Origin: Agarilytica sp033852175
Lineage (GTDB): Bacteria; Pseudomonadota; Gammaproteobacteria; Pseudomonadales; Cellvibrionaceae
Assembly: GCA_033852175.1 (NCBI GenBank)
Contig: JAWSUY010000012.1
Location: 1-64,000, forward strand
Reading direction: 5' to 3'
DNA length: 64,000 bases
The notes under the pieces were generated by a model. The model was given only the letters and a program-made list of their open reading frames with translations, made no database searches and had not been told where the DNA came from. The translations under genes were made by a program, and so were the position numbers. Positions 35,701 to 43,521 of this stretch are shown here, piece after piece. The number at the start of each line of letters is the position of its first letter. Within the stretch, counting starts at the first letter, position 1.

Positions 35701-36365
35701 GAAAACAGATACGCGACCACAAGGCCAAACAAGACGCCAATAAACGCGCCTAACAAAAATTTATTGCGCAGTGACGTTAGCTTTTCGACATAGAAATCTA
35801 TGGGGCGGTCGACCTGAACAATACCAACCACGCTACCGTCACTCAACTTGAGCGGTGCGGAAGCGGTGATCCAAAGCCCTTCACTGTCGCGGTATATTCC
35901 CGTTGTTCTAGATTCACCCTGTAGAACATCATCATGAAAACCCTGCCTTGGAATATGCGCTCCGGTAAAGTATTTCCCGTCCTTATTTGTGTCGGTCATC
36001 ACAACAAATTCTAATACGCTATCGTCATAAGAGACCGGCCTTAAGGTATAAATCGGACTAAGTCCAGGATGGCGCTTGAGTTGATTAATGTCGCTAGCGT
36101 TCGCCAACAACACCCTTATGGCATCGAACTCTTCAACGCCCTCTAAGCCATCCTCACTATCAAAAAATATATTTTCGTGGGCTTCGATGTCGATGGCGAT
36201 AGATGCCGTTTGAACAATGCCTAACAATTCATTGGATAAGCGCTGCTCTAGTTCTTGTTTTTCGTACTGATAGGGTAGATATGCAGACAAGGAGGACGTG
36301 ATACCAATAACTAGCGTGGTATAAGCTAATAATTTAAATTTTACGCCTAACCGAATAATGGGCAT
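32745..36365 (-). CDS. Hybrid sensor histidine kinase with REC and HPt domains
   Basis: This 1206-residue protein has, in order: membrane segment 1 (10-30), a periplasmic sensor with a Cache-like pattern (31-200, S-P-I-Y-T-L-R-P, I-V-Q-V-D-R), membrane segment 2 (203-226), HAMP (222-275), a PAS-like domain (290-395), HisKA with M-S-H-E-L-R-T-P (His423), HATPase with N-L-I-N-N-A-I-K-F, D-T-G-I-G-I and G-T-G-L-G-L (525-648), a receiver-like domain without the acceptor Asp (671-785), an intact receiver (826-945, Asp877 in L-M-D-M-Q-M-P) and HPt (1095-1200, A-H-T-I-K-G, His1144). It can phosphorelay within one chain. The output partner is not nearby. It may sense redox or solutes; the signal is unknown. 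Confidence 0.92.
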   Translation of the reverse strand: MPIIRLGVKFKLLAYTTLVIGITSSLSAYLPYQYEKQELEQRLSNELLGIVQTASIAIDIEAHENIFFDSEDGLEGVEEFDAIRVLLANASDINQLKRHPGLSPIYTLRPVSYDDSVLEFVVMTDTNKDGKYFTGAHIPRQGFHDDVLQGESRTTGIYRDSEGLWITASAPLKLSDGSVVGIVQVDRPIDFYVEKLTSLRNKFLLGAFIGVLFGLVVAYLFSRAFLIPIKILLEATKNFSLGNYDFRIKEKRRDEYGALYTSFNNMTENLSSALDELQKNNADLEARSVELQSMALFAELNPAPVLRVDINGAVGLSNSEAERLFHVAHDDLNGTHISYYIGELSQSVLSDLILNDKQIQLLKHIDDTWFQFIIRGVSKFEFANIYGANITERVIAEEQAKVEQEKAEAASHAKSRFLATMSHELRTPMNAIVGYTNLAKKKDVNNSVSSQLGRISTASRSLLELINNILDFSKIEEDHLDIETVDFSLENIVNELYTIFSQISREKGIDLYFHSDRRLPKIVSGDPHRLKQVLTNLINNAIKFTEEGCVTLKITQLDGECEGGGGDSKDDSDEIHFHICDTGIGIAKDKLSDLFDPFTQADSSTTRKYGGTGLGLSISQRLVELMGGTIGLTTELGAGSDFFFSLPITMSADVLIEADNSSEFNCSEVTSILIVDNYDYAKSYFLNAFNQHCYSCTFCNMDNVQSIVKSENQYCIVVYNANRNDDLIGNTRIIGDVREWKSVSKIILFESHQEPWEFQLDSVFDGKLDKPFLLAELIKIIEYPESGGAIGPSDGYVGDSWRENANSHDGDSFGRTEREAIQIISKYNILIVEDDPVNQALGAELMEYAGASFAIANHGREGLDMMKSQSFDLILMDMQMPVLDGLGASKAIRQNSDWDHIPIIAVTANALSGDVELCLDAGMNDYVSKPIDDVILYQKMARWLEPIQSQEAGDDEEEVGGEENPFQNLVVDFSIVKVILGSEEEFIKSLELFVTSYQAIPPLKATNREDLKKICGDLDAGNLCLALPQLQSKLFEVSAALDKEELSLENIEGDISDFRYLQAHLFEAMEMEVDKMKHKQEEPNDYGVHIEGFDCNASIKRFRGSAERYMKSLKLFYDNKKDSVNDVQNAINDNDVDNARRAAHTIKGLAAAVGALALQKISGELEMEFVNLGESQSATLEAYCLEFKSTFVKIGMFLESYTPKEK

Positions 36366-36542
36366 TGGCTGTGCATATCTGCGTTGAGTGTACTTTATTA
36401 GATTAGACTATTTGGGCTGTGGTGTAGACGGATACCAGGGGGGGTGAAAAGGGGCAGGAGGGAGTGTTGCGGTTTGGAGAGGAAGGGCTATATAACGATA
36501 AAGAATAGGCCGTAGAAATTACGGCCCATCGATTGGTATTGT

Positions 36543-37478
36543 TTAGAAGCGGGCAGTGATGCCGATTGTTGTTGATAGATCCGAGATATCGGTATCTTCA
36601 CCATAATAATCGTCTTCAATAATCATGACTTCAGAGCGAACCTTCACATAAAATCCAATATTTTCATTAATGTCGTAGCTGGCTCTGGGAGTAAATACCG
36701 CACCCGTAGCATCCGCAGAATCGCCATAATAACGAAGATCACGGGAATCAAGCCTCAAGCCTGCACCAAATGACAGTTTTGGGTTCAGGTACCAAACAAC
36801 AGATCCGCCAATCGAGTTTCTATCACTATCGCCATACGCCAAATCAAATTCTTCAGTACGTTCGACCTCAACGCTCCAGGATAGGTGGTTTGAACTTCCA
36901 ATCTGGCTCACGCGTTTATAAGTCGCTTTAATTGTCGACTCACCTAAATCACGGTAACTAAAGTAGTCAAAATCTAAATCCACATTTTCATAGGATAACC
37001 AAAGTGCCGAATTATCTGATATATAAAACCCAACATCCGCACTGTAGCCAGAAATATCGGAATTTTCATAACCGAAAAGATCTATATCGCCCTGGACATA
37101 GCTAAGCCCCAAAATGATATTGGGATTAGGTAAAACAAATCGACCTGTAAGTCTTCTCTCAGTCCGAGAAACTTCAGTATTACCACAACAATAATCATCA
37201 AAGTCTACGGCTTTTTTATTCCGAGATAAGCTTACTGAAGATTTTTTAGATAAAAATCCCGCTTCACGAATAGGTACATCATTAGAGCTGACCTTACCAA
37301 AGAATATTTTCGCAGAAAAATCAGTTGCTTCCGTATCAAATTCGTCTTCGTAGCCATAATCCGAATCTTCCGTAATTTCCCCGAAACTCAAGTTCCCATC
37401 AACTTCAAACATATAGTCCGCACATGCACCTACAGACGCAACGGATATTAGACCTGCCAGTAATAAACGATTAATCAC
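36543..37478 (-). CDS. Outer-membrane barrel protein (porin-like)
   Basis: This 311-residue protein starts at a GTG with AGGAG seven bases before it. It has a signal peptide (1-20, cleavage after A-C-A) and many amphipathic strands with short acidic, Tyr-rich turns, ending in T-I-G-I-T-A-R-F, a canonical C-terminal F. Acidic loops such as E-D-S-D-Y-G-Y-E-D-E may bind cations. No named family was recognised. It lies between the kinase and a phospholipase-like gene. Confidence 0.7.
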   Translation of the reverse strand: MINRLLLAGLISVASVGACADYMFEVDGNLSFGEITEDSDYGYEDEFDTEATDFSAKIFFGKVSSNDVPIREAGFLSKKSSVSLSRNKKAVDFDDYCCGNTEVSRTERRLTGRFVLPNPNIILGLSYVQGDIDLFGYENSDISGYSADVGFYISDNSALWLSYENVDLDFDYFSYRDLGESTIKATYKRVSQIGSSNHLSWSVEVERTEEFDLAYGDSDRNSIGGSVVWYLNPKLSFGAGLRLDSRDLRYYGDSADATGAVFTPRASYDINENIGFYVKVRSEVMIIEDDYYGEDTDISDLSTTIGITARF

Positions 37479-37767
37479 AATAAAACTCCTAATTTAACTT
37501 TTTAATAACGGAGGAACACCCATTCAAAGAACGGTGTAATAACATAGAGACTTATGAGAAATATAAACGAATGAAAGACGACGAGGCGAACCTCAAAGAT
37601 GATCCTTTAAACCCTTTCCCAAAAACAACTACCTAAACTCCTAAAATGTACGATATAAACGCAATATCGAAAATAGCGTTTTTACTAGCTAACGAAGTGA
37701 AAAACAAATCGATCAAGCCGGTGCCTACCACTAAAGCCGCGATAGTAGCATACGGCGCTCGAATCCT

Positions 37768-39192
37768 CTAGTGAAGCTCTAGCATAGCATTCAAGAGTTT
37801 ATCTGGGATTCGTCTACGAAGGCGCTCATTTTTAGCATCCTCCCGGATATCATTGCGAAACTCTTGCATCATGGACGGAATGGCTTTTACAAACGCTTTA
37901 AAATAGATGGTATGAGACTGCTTATTCAACGCCGTCATGCCCTTAAAAATTAATTGCATTTCGGTAGGCATTGTTTTAATTACGTTTTTTATCGAGCCCT
38001 GTTCTGCAACATGATTTTGCACAACAGAGGTCAGTGTATTCTCCCGATTTCTCACAACAAACGGAACATATTTGAGGGCACTAAATTCTTTTTTAGGAAG
38101 CGATGACTTTCCATGTTTAATTACATTCATTATTTCTTTGAGCGATGCCGACGTCGCCAATATAGGCTGTACCGCTTGAGGGTTATCTTCGATTACACCG
38201 GAAAGATCTGTACTATTTAATTCACTAAATAATTGCCGGTCGCTGCGCACTATAAACTTTGCTCCCAAGCTATTGGAAACCTCTAGGCCATTAATGGCCC
38301 CATCTAGATTATGCAGGTACTTTGTCAGCGCTCCAGATACAGCTGTGCCTTTCTCCCGCTTATCTGAATCGCTCTTCCATTCGCTCTGCCTGTAATTTTT
38401 TACGAAATCATCAATCTGCGAACGCGGAATTCGAAGATGGCCAGCGGCAAAGGTATCGGTTATAAAATGGTCTGCATAGGCATTGGTAAAGAGGGCCAAC
38501 CTGACCATTTTGTCTTTTGACAGCCCATTAAGGTAACGCTTGGTAAGCACTCGGCGAGGAAATAGATCCGGAAGTATGCGGTATTTTCGTTTTAATTTGC
38601 TTTTGTAACCCGATTTTGAAATGAGTTTTCGGTTTTTAGCCTGTCGTTTTTTACAATGCGATTTACGTTTTCCCCATTCTGTTTTAGTGCATTTATTATG
38701 CGCTAGCTGAGCGAACCACAACGATTTTTCATGGGATTTGATATAACGCTTTAGGTTATGCCAAGCGAAATGAGAATAGTTATCGTGCGCTAACGTTACG
38801 TAACGTGCCTTCTTTTCAATCAGCTTAAAATCTCCACAACCGCCATAAAGCTTTTGGGTGCGTATGGACGTTATTTCTTTATCAACACATTTTTTAAGGG
38901 CTTTACGATTATTTCGATAGATATCTTTCATAGCACTTGGGTCACTAAGCGATATCTCTTCTATACTTTTATACATATCACCGGACAATGCGACCAGCTG
39001 GCCATAACGATAAGAGACATTGACCTCCAGGCTTTTGATTTTATTCGCATAGCCCACTGCAGTTTTTTCAAATGCGATATCACCAATAAGAGCGTGTTCT
39101 CCCGCTTCAAACGCGTACGATTGAAGTGCATATAAGCTCAAAAGCAACGTGCTTAAAAGGTGTGATAGACGAAAGGAAAGGAAACGTTTCAA
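37768..39192 (-). CDS. Secreted phospholipase C-like (P1-nuclease fold) protein
   Basis: This 474-residue protein starts at TTG (39192; no in-frame ATG until after the signal) and has a signal peptide (1-27, S-Y-A). The mature protein begins F-E-A-G-E-H-A-L-I-G-D, with His and Asp as in zinc-dependent phospholipase C and S1/P1 nucleases. It then has A-H-D-N-Y-S-H-F and later D-H-F-I-T-D-T-F-A-A-G-H-L-R, the typical zinc-cluster helix. A Lys/Arg-rich stretch lies at about 170-210. The likely role is secreted phosphodiester hydrolysis on lipids; this is inference from motifs. Confidence 0.65.
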   Translation of the reverse strand: MKRFLSFRLSHLLSTLLLSLYALQSYAFEAGEHALIGDIAFEKTAVGYANKIKSLEVNVSYRYGQLVALSGDMYKSIEEISLSDPSAMKDIYRNNRKALKKCVDKEITSIRTQKLYGGCGDFKLIEKKARYVTLAHDNYSHFAWHNLKRYIKSHEKSLWFAQLAHNKCTKTEWGKRKSHCKKRQAKNRKLISKSGYKSKLKRKYRILPDLFPRRVLTKRYLNGLSKDKMVRLALFTNAYADHFITDTFAAGHLRIPRSQIDDFVKNYRQSEWKSDSDKREKGTAVSGALTKYLHNLDGAINGLEVSNSLGAKFIVRSDRQLFSELNSTDLSGVIEDNPQAVQPILATSASLKEIMNVIKHGKSSLPKKEFSALKYVPFVVRNRENTLTSVVQNHVAEQGSIKNVIKTMPTEMQLIFKGMTALNKQSHTIYFKAFVKAIPSMMQEFRNDIREDAKNERLRRRIPDKLLNAMLELH

Positions 39193-39584
39193 TGTATGAA
39201 TCTCTAAGGTTGGCTCTATTAACGCAGTTACTTTTTATGATTATCGCAAAACCATTCTGAACACCCGTTTAAAAAGCAGGTCTGTCGGCTTGATATGCGA
39301 CCTAGAATTTAGCTTAACATTCGCCTCTAGATTCGGCTCCAAACTCGGCTTACCATTCGAGATCAGCAATAGAATAAAAAGCCGCCTGAGCACCGTACGA
39401 TATCATCAATGCTTAAAGTGAAAAAGTGGTACAAATGCACTGGCATAAACAAACCAAATGGCGATAAGATGGACTGAGTTTTAACCGCGAATAGTTTTTC
39501 GCCAATTTACTCCCATATTTATTTGAAACGAAAGATCTAGCGTTAGATACTCTAAAGTAAGCAGTACTTGATGTAGGTATTGAT
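39193..39584. other. Intergenic region between divergent genes
   Basis: No gene is visible. Three imperfect repeats of GATTCGGCTC/ATTCGAGAT type occur near 39300-39365, too diverged to call. Confidence 0.4.
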
Positions 39585-40139
39585 ATGAGCCCTCGACAGC
39601 ACTCCGCGACAGCCACCACGAGCAATGGTGTTTTGCCAATAACCGAGGTTAACATCATTGATGTTGAAGCTAGCGGCCTGCATGTGGACTCATACCCCAT
39701 CGAAATCGCCATACTCCTTGGCGGGGTCGTACATTCCTGGCTTATCAAACCGGCTCCCCAGTGGCAGTATTGGTGCTCGCGCGCTGAAGCAATTCACGGC
39801 ATTTCACGTACTGAGTTAAACCACAAAGGGCTAGACCTCACATTCGTTGCAAATGAACTTAACGCTCTCATGAAGAATAACACCGGCATTCTCTATAGTG
39901 ATGCTGACCGCTGGGACGATGATTGGATCAACACCCTTTATAAACACACGAGTATAAAACAAGCCTTTCATATTTTGTCCATTTACGATCTGTTCGAAAA
40001 AGAGCTCGATCCAGCATTCCAAGGCCATATTAGACGCCTCTCCACTTCGGGAAAGTACCGGCGCCACCGAGCCGGGGAAGATGTTCAGATGATTCATGAG
40101 GCGTATACAAGAACGGTCAGTAATAGCCCCCTCCCATAA
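39585..40139 (+). CDS. DEDDh 3'-5' exonuclease
   Basis: This 184-residue protein has the exonuclease motifs in order: Exo I I-I-D-V-E-A-S-G near residue 24, I-H-G-I-S near 70, a second acidic motif in D-A-D-R-W-D-D-D, and Exo III H-R-A-G-E-D-V near 160. This is the DEDDh class of DnaQ and RNase T; the size is close to RNase T. The substrate (RNA or DNA) cannot be told. It is convergent with the GNAT gene at 40166. Confidence 0.8.
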   Translation: MSPRQHSATATTSNGVLPITEVNIIDVEASGLHVDSYPIEIAILLGGVVHSWLIKPAPQWQYWCSRAEAIHGISRTELNHKGLDLTFVANELNALMKNNTGILYSDADRWDDDWINTLYKHTSIKQAFHILSIYDLFEKELDPAFQGHIRRLSTSGKYRRHRAGEDVQMIHEAYTRTVSNSPLP

Positions 40140-40165
40140 ATTAATATTTTACGCTAACGCTTCGA

Positions 40166-40702
40166 TTACACTTCGCCAGAAGATAAGGCCGCGATAGCCT
40201 TGCCACCCATACTGTAAAACTCCCAGAGTTCACTCGACTCCGCGCCTAAAGACTCATAAAAGCGTTTCGCCTTAATATTTGACGACAGCACATCCCAGCG
40301 TATTTTTTGACTGCCTTGCTCAACACAATTCTTTGCAAGTGCTGCCATTAAGCTTTTAGCCACGCCTCTCGAACGACATTCGCCTTTAACAAACAGCTCT
40401 TTAATCATGACCCATGGCGTTAAGTCATACGTAAACGGCAGATAGTAGTAGACCAACATACCGGATATCCTACCATCAACTTCCGCGATTAGGACGCAAA
40501 AATCTTTCGCGTCAAATAGGCGTTTATCCAACTCTGATTTGGTTACTCTAAAGCCATCGGCATAGCCCTCAAACTCGGCAAGCTGAATCATCATCGACAG
40601 TAGCTCGTCGCTATCTCGACGCTCGGCATGTCGAATCGTAATCCCGCCTGCCTCTTGATTCACGATCCCGTCCTTCGCTGGTTCATTCAAACTCGATTTC
40701 AT
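40166..40702 (-). CDS. GNAT family N-acetyltransferase
   Basis: This 178-residue GNAT has motif A, E-L-F-V-K-G-E-C-R-S-R-G-V-A-K (Q/R-x-x-G-x-G/A form), followed by W-D-V-L and N-I-K-A-K-R-F-Y-E-S-L-G-A for the acetyl-CoA and product sites. The Y-Y-L-P-F-T-Y strand resembles the diamine N-acetyltransferase group, so polyamine-like amine acetylation is plausible. AAGGTGA precedes the ATG. It lies 12 bp downstream of the rhodanese gene and is probably co-transcribed. Confidence 0.85.
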   Translation of the reverse strand: MKSSLNEPAKDGIVNQEAGGITIRHAERRDSDELLSMMIQLAEFEGYADGFRVTKSELDKRLFDAKDFCVLIAEVDGRISGMLVYYYLPFTYDLTPWVMIKELFVKGECRSRGVAKSLMAALAKNCVEQGSQKIRWDVLSSNIKAKRFYESLGAESSELWEFYSMGGKAIAALSSGEV

Positions 40703-40714
40703 TCACCTTAATCC

Positions 40715-41155
40715 TTAAGCAATATTTTCGGTAACATGTTTACCATATTGAGCGTCAACCTGAGGGCCAAGCAATATAAAGCCCTCATCTAACCAACCGG
40801 TTACGCCGCCAATCATTTTTTTGACGGGACGCCCAAGCTTCGCCAACCTTATTGCCGATTTCTCAGTGCCGTTACAATGTGGCCCGGCGCAATATACGAC
40901 AAACAATGTATCGCGAGAATACGATTTCAAATTATTTTCATTTATCTGGGTGTGAGGCAAGTTTATTGAGCCGCTGATATGACCCTGTGTATACAGCTGC
41001 TCCCCCCTTACGTCTAAAAGAACAAAGTCCATTCGGTCATTGCTTATTGCATGATGGACATCCCAGCAATCTGTTTCGAACTCAAGCAATGATTGGAAAT
41101 ACTGTAACGCCCTTTCACTATTTACTGCGGCAGGCCTGGAAACTGCTGATGACAT
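40715..41155 (-). CDS. Rhodanese-domain sulfurtransferase
   Basis: From the ATG at 41155 (AGGAG seven bases before it) the protein has 146 residues. The domain has L-L-D-V-R-G, G-H-I-S-G-S-I-N-L-P-H and the active loop Y-C-A-G-P-H-C-N-G with the catalytic Cys, then V-T-G-W. The active-site loop is C-A-G-P-H-C, slightly different from the thiosulfate type, so the sulfur donor is uncertain. It is divergent from a GlxA-type regulator, a pairing known to me from other proteobacteria where the regulator is called FtrA. Confidence 0.85.
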   Translation of the reverse strand: MSSAVSRPAAVNSERALQYFQSLLEFETDCWDVHHAISNDRMDFVLLDVRGEQLYTQGHISGSINLPHTQINENNLKSYSRDTLFVVYCAGPHCNGTEKSAIRLAKLGRPVKKMIGGVTGWLDEGFILLGPQVDAQYGKHVTENIA

Positions 41156-41306
41156 ACTATTCTCCTGACATGAATCATTTATGTTGCGTATTATCGACAA
41201 TCAACCATCGTTTACGCCATTGCCCGAAAAGACATTATTCGTTAAGATCAAGCCAAACCGGCATTTACCGCTTCACCCTTCGATAAAAATGATTTGGAGG
41301 CTTCCC

Positions 41307-42248
41307 ATGCATCGCGTCGCGATATTAACCTACGATAATGCAGCCTTATTTGAACTTGGCTGTGCAGTGGAACTGTTCGGATTGGCTCGGCCTGAATTTG
41401 ATGATTGGTACGAATGCCAGGTCGTATCGTTTGAGAAGGGGCCGCTGTCGTTCACATCGGGTATTCAGCTGCAGGGTAAATACGTAAGCAACCTGAAGAA
41501 ATATGACTTACTGGTGATACCCAGCTGGCCAATTCATGAGGCCCAAATTCCGCCTAAAATGGCCAGTGAAATTCAGCGTTTTCAACAAGCAGGAAAACGT
41601 CTTATTTCATTTTGCTCAGGTGCATTTCTATTGGCAGAATTAGGGGTTTTTGACGGAGGTGAAGCGACAACCCATTGGCGCTACGCCGACCTCTTCAAAA
41701 CTCGCTTTCCTGACGTGGAATATCTAGACGATGTGCTGTATTTATTTGATGGCCGTATTGGCTGTTCAGCAGGAAGCTCTGCGGCTATAGATTTGGGCAT
41801 CGACGTTATTCGGCGAGATTTCGGGTATGAAGTTGCAAATAAGGTTGCACGTCGCTTGGTACTGTCAGCTCATCGCAAAGGAGGCCAGTCACAATTCGCA
41901 GAGACTCCCGTACCGGATGAATCCAGTCAGTTTGCCCAAGCGCTGGACTGGGCTTTGATAAACCTGAGCACCCCTATTGATGTTGGGTTATTCGCGAGCA
42001 AGGCGAACATGTCCCGCAGGACCTTTGACCGAAAGTTTCGCGCGAACCTAAACCTTACACCGAAGGTGTGGCTGACACATCAACGACTGAATCTTGCCAA
42101 AGGGCTACTGGAAAAACACGATTACGGTATTGATAAGGTCGCAGAACTATCGGGGTTTGATAATGCCACAACGATGCGGCATCACTTTCGGAAAGAACTC
42201 GGGATTTCACCCAGCCTTCATCGGCAGCAGTTTAATTCTTCACTGTAG
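41307..42248 (+). CDS. ftrA: GlxA/FtrA-type AraC regulator
   Basis: The start is the ATG at 41307 with GGAGG six bases before it, giving 313 residues. The first 170 residues form a DJ-1/PfpI-like domain with L-F-E-L-G-C-A-V-E-L and the elbow S-F-C-S-G-A-F. The last 100 are an AraC/XylS double HTH with S-R-R-T-F-D-R-K-F and F-D-N-A-T-T-M-R-H-H-F. It most likely activates the divergent rhodanese gene. The symbol is by analogy only. Confidence 0.85.
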   Translation: MHRVAILTYDNAALFELGCAVELFGLARPEFDDWYECQVVSFEKGPLSFTSGIQLQGKYVSNLKKYDLLVIPSWPIHEAQIPPKMASEIQRFQQAGKRLISFCSGAFLLAELGVFDGGEATTHWRYADLFKTRFPDVEYLDDVLYLFDGRIGCSAGSSAAIDLGIDVIRRDFGYEVANKVARRLVLSAHRKGGQSQFAETPVPDESSQFAQALDWALINLSTPIDVGLFASKANMSRRTFDRKFRANLNLTPKVWLTHQRLNLAKGLLEKHDYGIDKVAELSGFDNATTMRHHFRKELGISPSLHRQQFNSSL

Positions 42249-42270
42249 TTCACGCCAAATAACAGACACA

Positions 42271-42294
42271 AAAAAGCCGCATGAATATGCGGCT
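42271..42294 (-). terminator. Terminator between convergent genes
   Basis: AGCCGCAT (42275-42282) pairs with ATGCGGCT (42287-42294); on the minus strand it is followed by TTTTTGTG. It ends the oxidoreductase operon and may also serve the FtrA-type gene. Confidence 0.75.
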
Positions 42295-42326
42295 TAACGA
42301 AATATTTTATTCTGAAGTTTTACAAC

Positions 42327-43379
42327 TTAACGAAAGCTACCGTTAATCGTTTGTAAGGTCGCATTGCCGGGGCAAAGTACGTCTTCTTTCAAACTGTTTA
42401 AGGGCTTGCTCGTTGTATCGATCATATCGTGCAGATCAACAGGGTCGGTATCCACATACAAAAGACCGGTCAGCACTTCGCCGCGCTCTTGATGATCTTT
42501 AATCGCGCGCATCGCCGAACGACGATTACAGGGATCAAAATCGGCCAAAGGCTTGTGTAAGTGAACAACAGAACCATCGTGCAAGGTAACTTCTTGCGTG
42601 GTACCCGGATCATAACTGGTGGTAATTTCTTTTTCCATTGGCACGAAATCAACAGTCGCTGTGGCTTCGCAATGCTCGCGCACGAAGTCATAACTCTTTT
42701 TAGAACCAGGGTTGTTGTTGAACGTTACGCAGGGTGATATCACGTCGATCAACGCAAAACCACGATGAGACATCGCCGCTTTAATTAAGGGCTCTAACTG
42801 TTCTTTATCGCCAGAGAAACTCCGCGCAACAAAAGTAGCGCCTAGCTGCAATGCCAAGTTCACCAGATCTATCGGCTCAAAGTGGTTGGTTTTACCCGCT
42901 TTGTTAATCGAGTCTATATCGGTAGTCGCTGACATCTGACCTTTGGTCAAACCATAACAACCATTATTTTCGACGACATACAGCATGTTCAGATTGCGGC
43001 GAACAACATGGGCAAACTGCCCTAGCCCTATAGAAGCTGAGTCACCATCACCGGAAACTCCGATATACGTCAGGTCTCGGTTCGCTAGATTAGCGCCCGT
43101 GGTGATGGAAGGCATTCGACCGTGTACCGAGTTAAACCCGTGCGAATTACCCAAGAAATAGGTTGGTGTTTTTGATGAGCACCCGATACCGGACAACTTG
43201 GCAACGCGATGTGGCTCGATCGACATTTCGAAACAGGCGTTAATAATAGCCGCGCTAATGGAGTCGTGACCACAACCTGCACACAATGTGGAAAGCGCGC
43301 CTTCATAATCTTTACGCGTAAAGCCAATCGCATTCACTGGCGTTTCGGGGTGACGAATATTGGGACGAATAAAAGACAT
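42327..43379 (-). CDS. 2-oxoacid:acceptor oxidoreductase, beta subunit (TPP)
   Basis: This 350-residue protein carries the TPP-binding half of a 2-oxoacid:ferredoxin oxidoreductase: C-A-G-C-G-H near residue 35, G-I-G-C-S-S, the G-D-G-D-S motif that holds Mg-diphosphate and E-N-N-G-C-Y-G-L-T-K-G-Q. These match the KorB/PorB type, in which conserved Cys residues hold a [4Fe-4S] cluster. The subunit is longer than the usual 290-residue KorB because of a C-terminal extension. It works with the alpha subunit at 43522 to decarboxylate a 2-oxoacid to its CoA ester. The intergenic gap is 142 bp. Confidence 0.88.
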   Translation of the reverse strand: MSFIRPNIRHPETPVNAIGFTRKDYEGALSTLCAGCGHDSISAAIINACFEMSIEPHRVAKLSGIGCSSKTPTYFLGNSHGFNSVHGRMPSITTGANLANRDLTYIGVSGDGDSASIGLGQFAHVVRRNLNMLYVVENNGCYGLTKGQMSATTDIDSINKAGKTNHFEPIDLVNLALQLGATFVARSFSGDKEQLEPLIKAAMSHRGFALIDVISPCVTFNNNPGSKKSYDFVREHCEATATVDFVPMEKEITTSYDPGTTQEVTLHDGSVVHLHKPLADFDPCNRRSAMRAIKDHQERGEVLTGLLYVDTDPVDLHDMIDTTSKPLNSLKEDVLCPGNATLQTINGSFR

Positions 43380-43521
43380 AATTTTATTGGCAGCTAATCG
43401 GGCTGCCTCCCCTGTATCTTATTGGCCTTGAGCAGTTATTCACTCAAGATGAATTCAGGTCATCTCTGTAAAATTGCTTTTATAGCGATGCTCTTCAATA
43501 GTTAAAGTAAGCAAACGACTT

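Noticed and set aside
37647..37775. Plus-strand frame of 42 codons with protein-like composition
   Set aside because: It has no ribosome site, no homologue I recognise, and sits opposite the end of a clear minus-strand gene; too weak to annotate.
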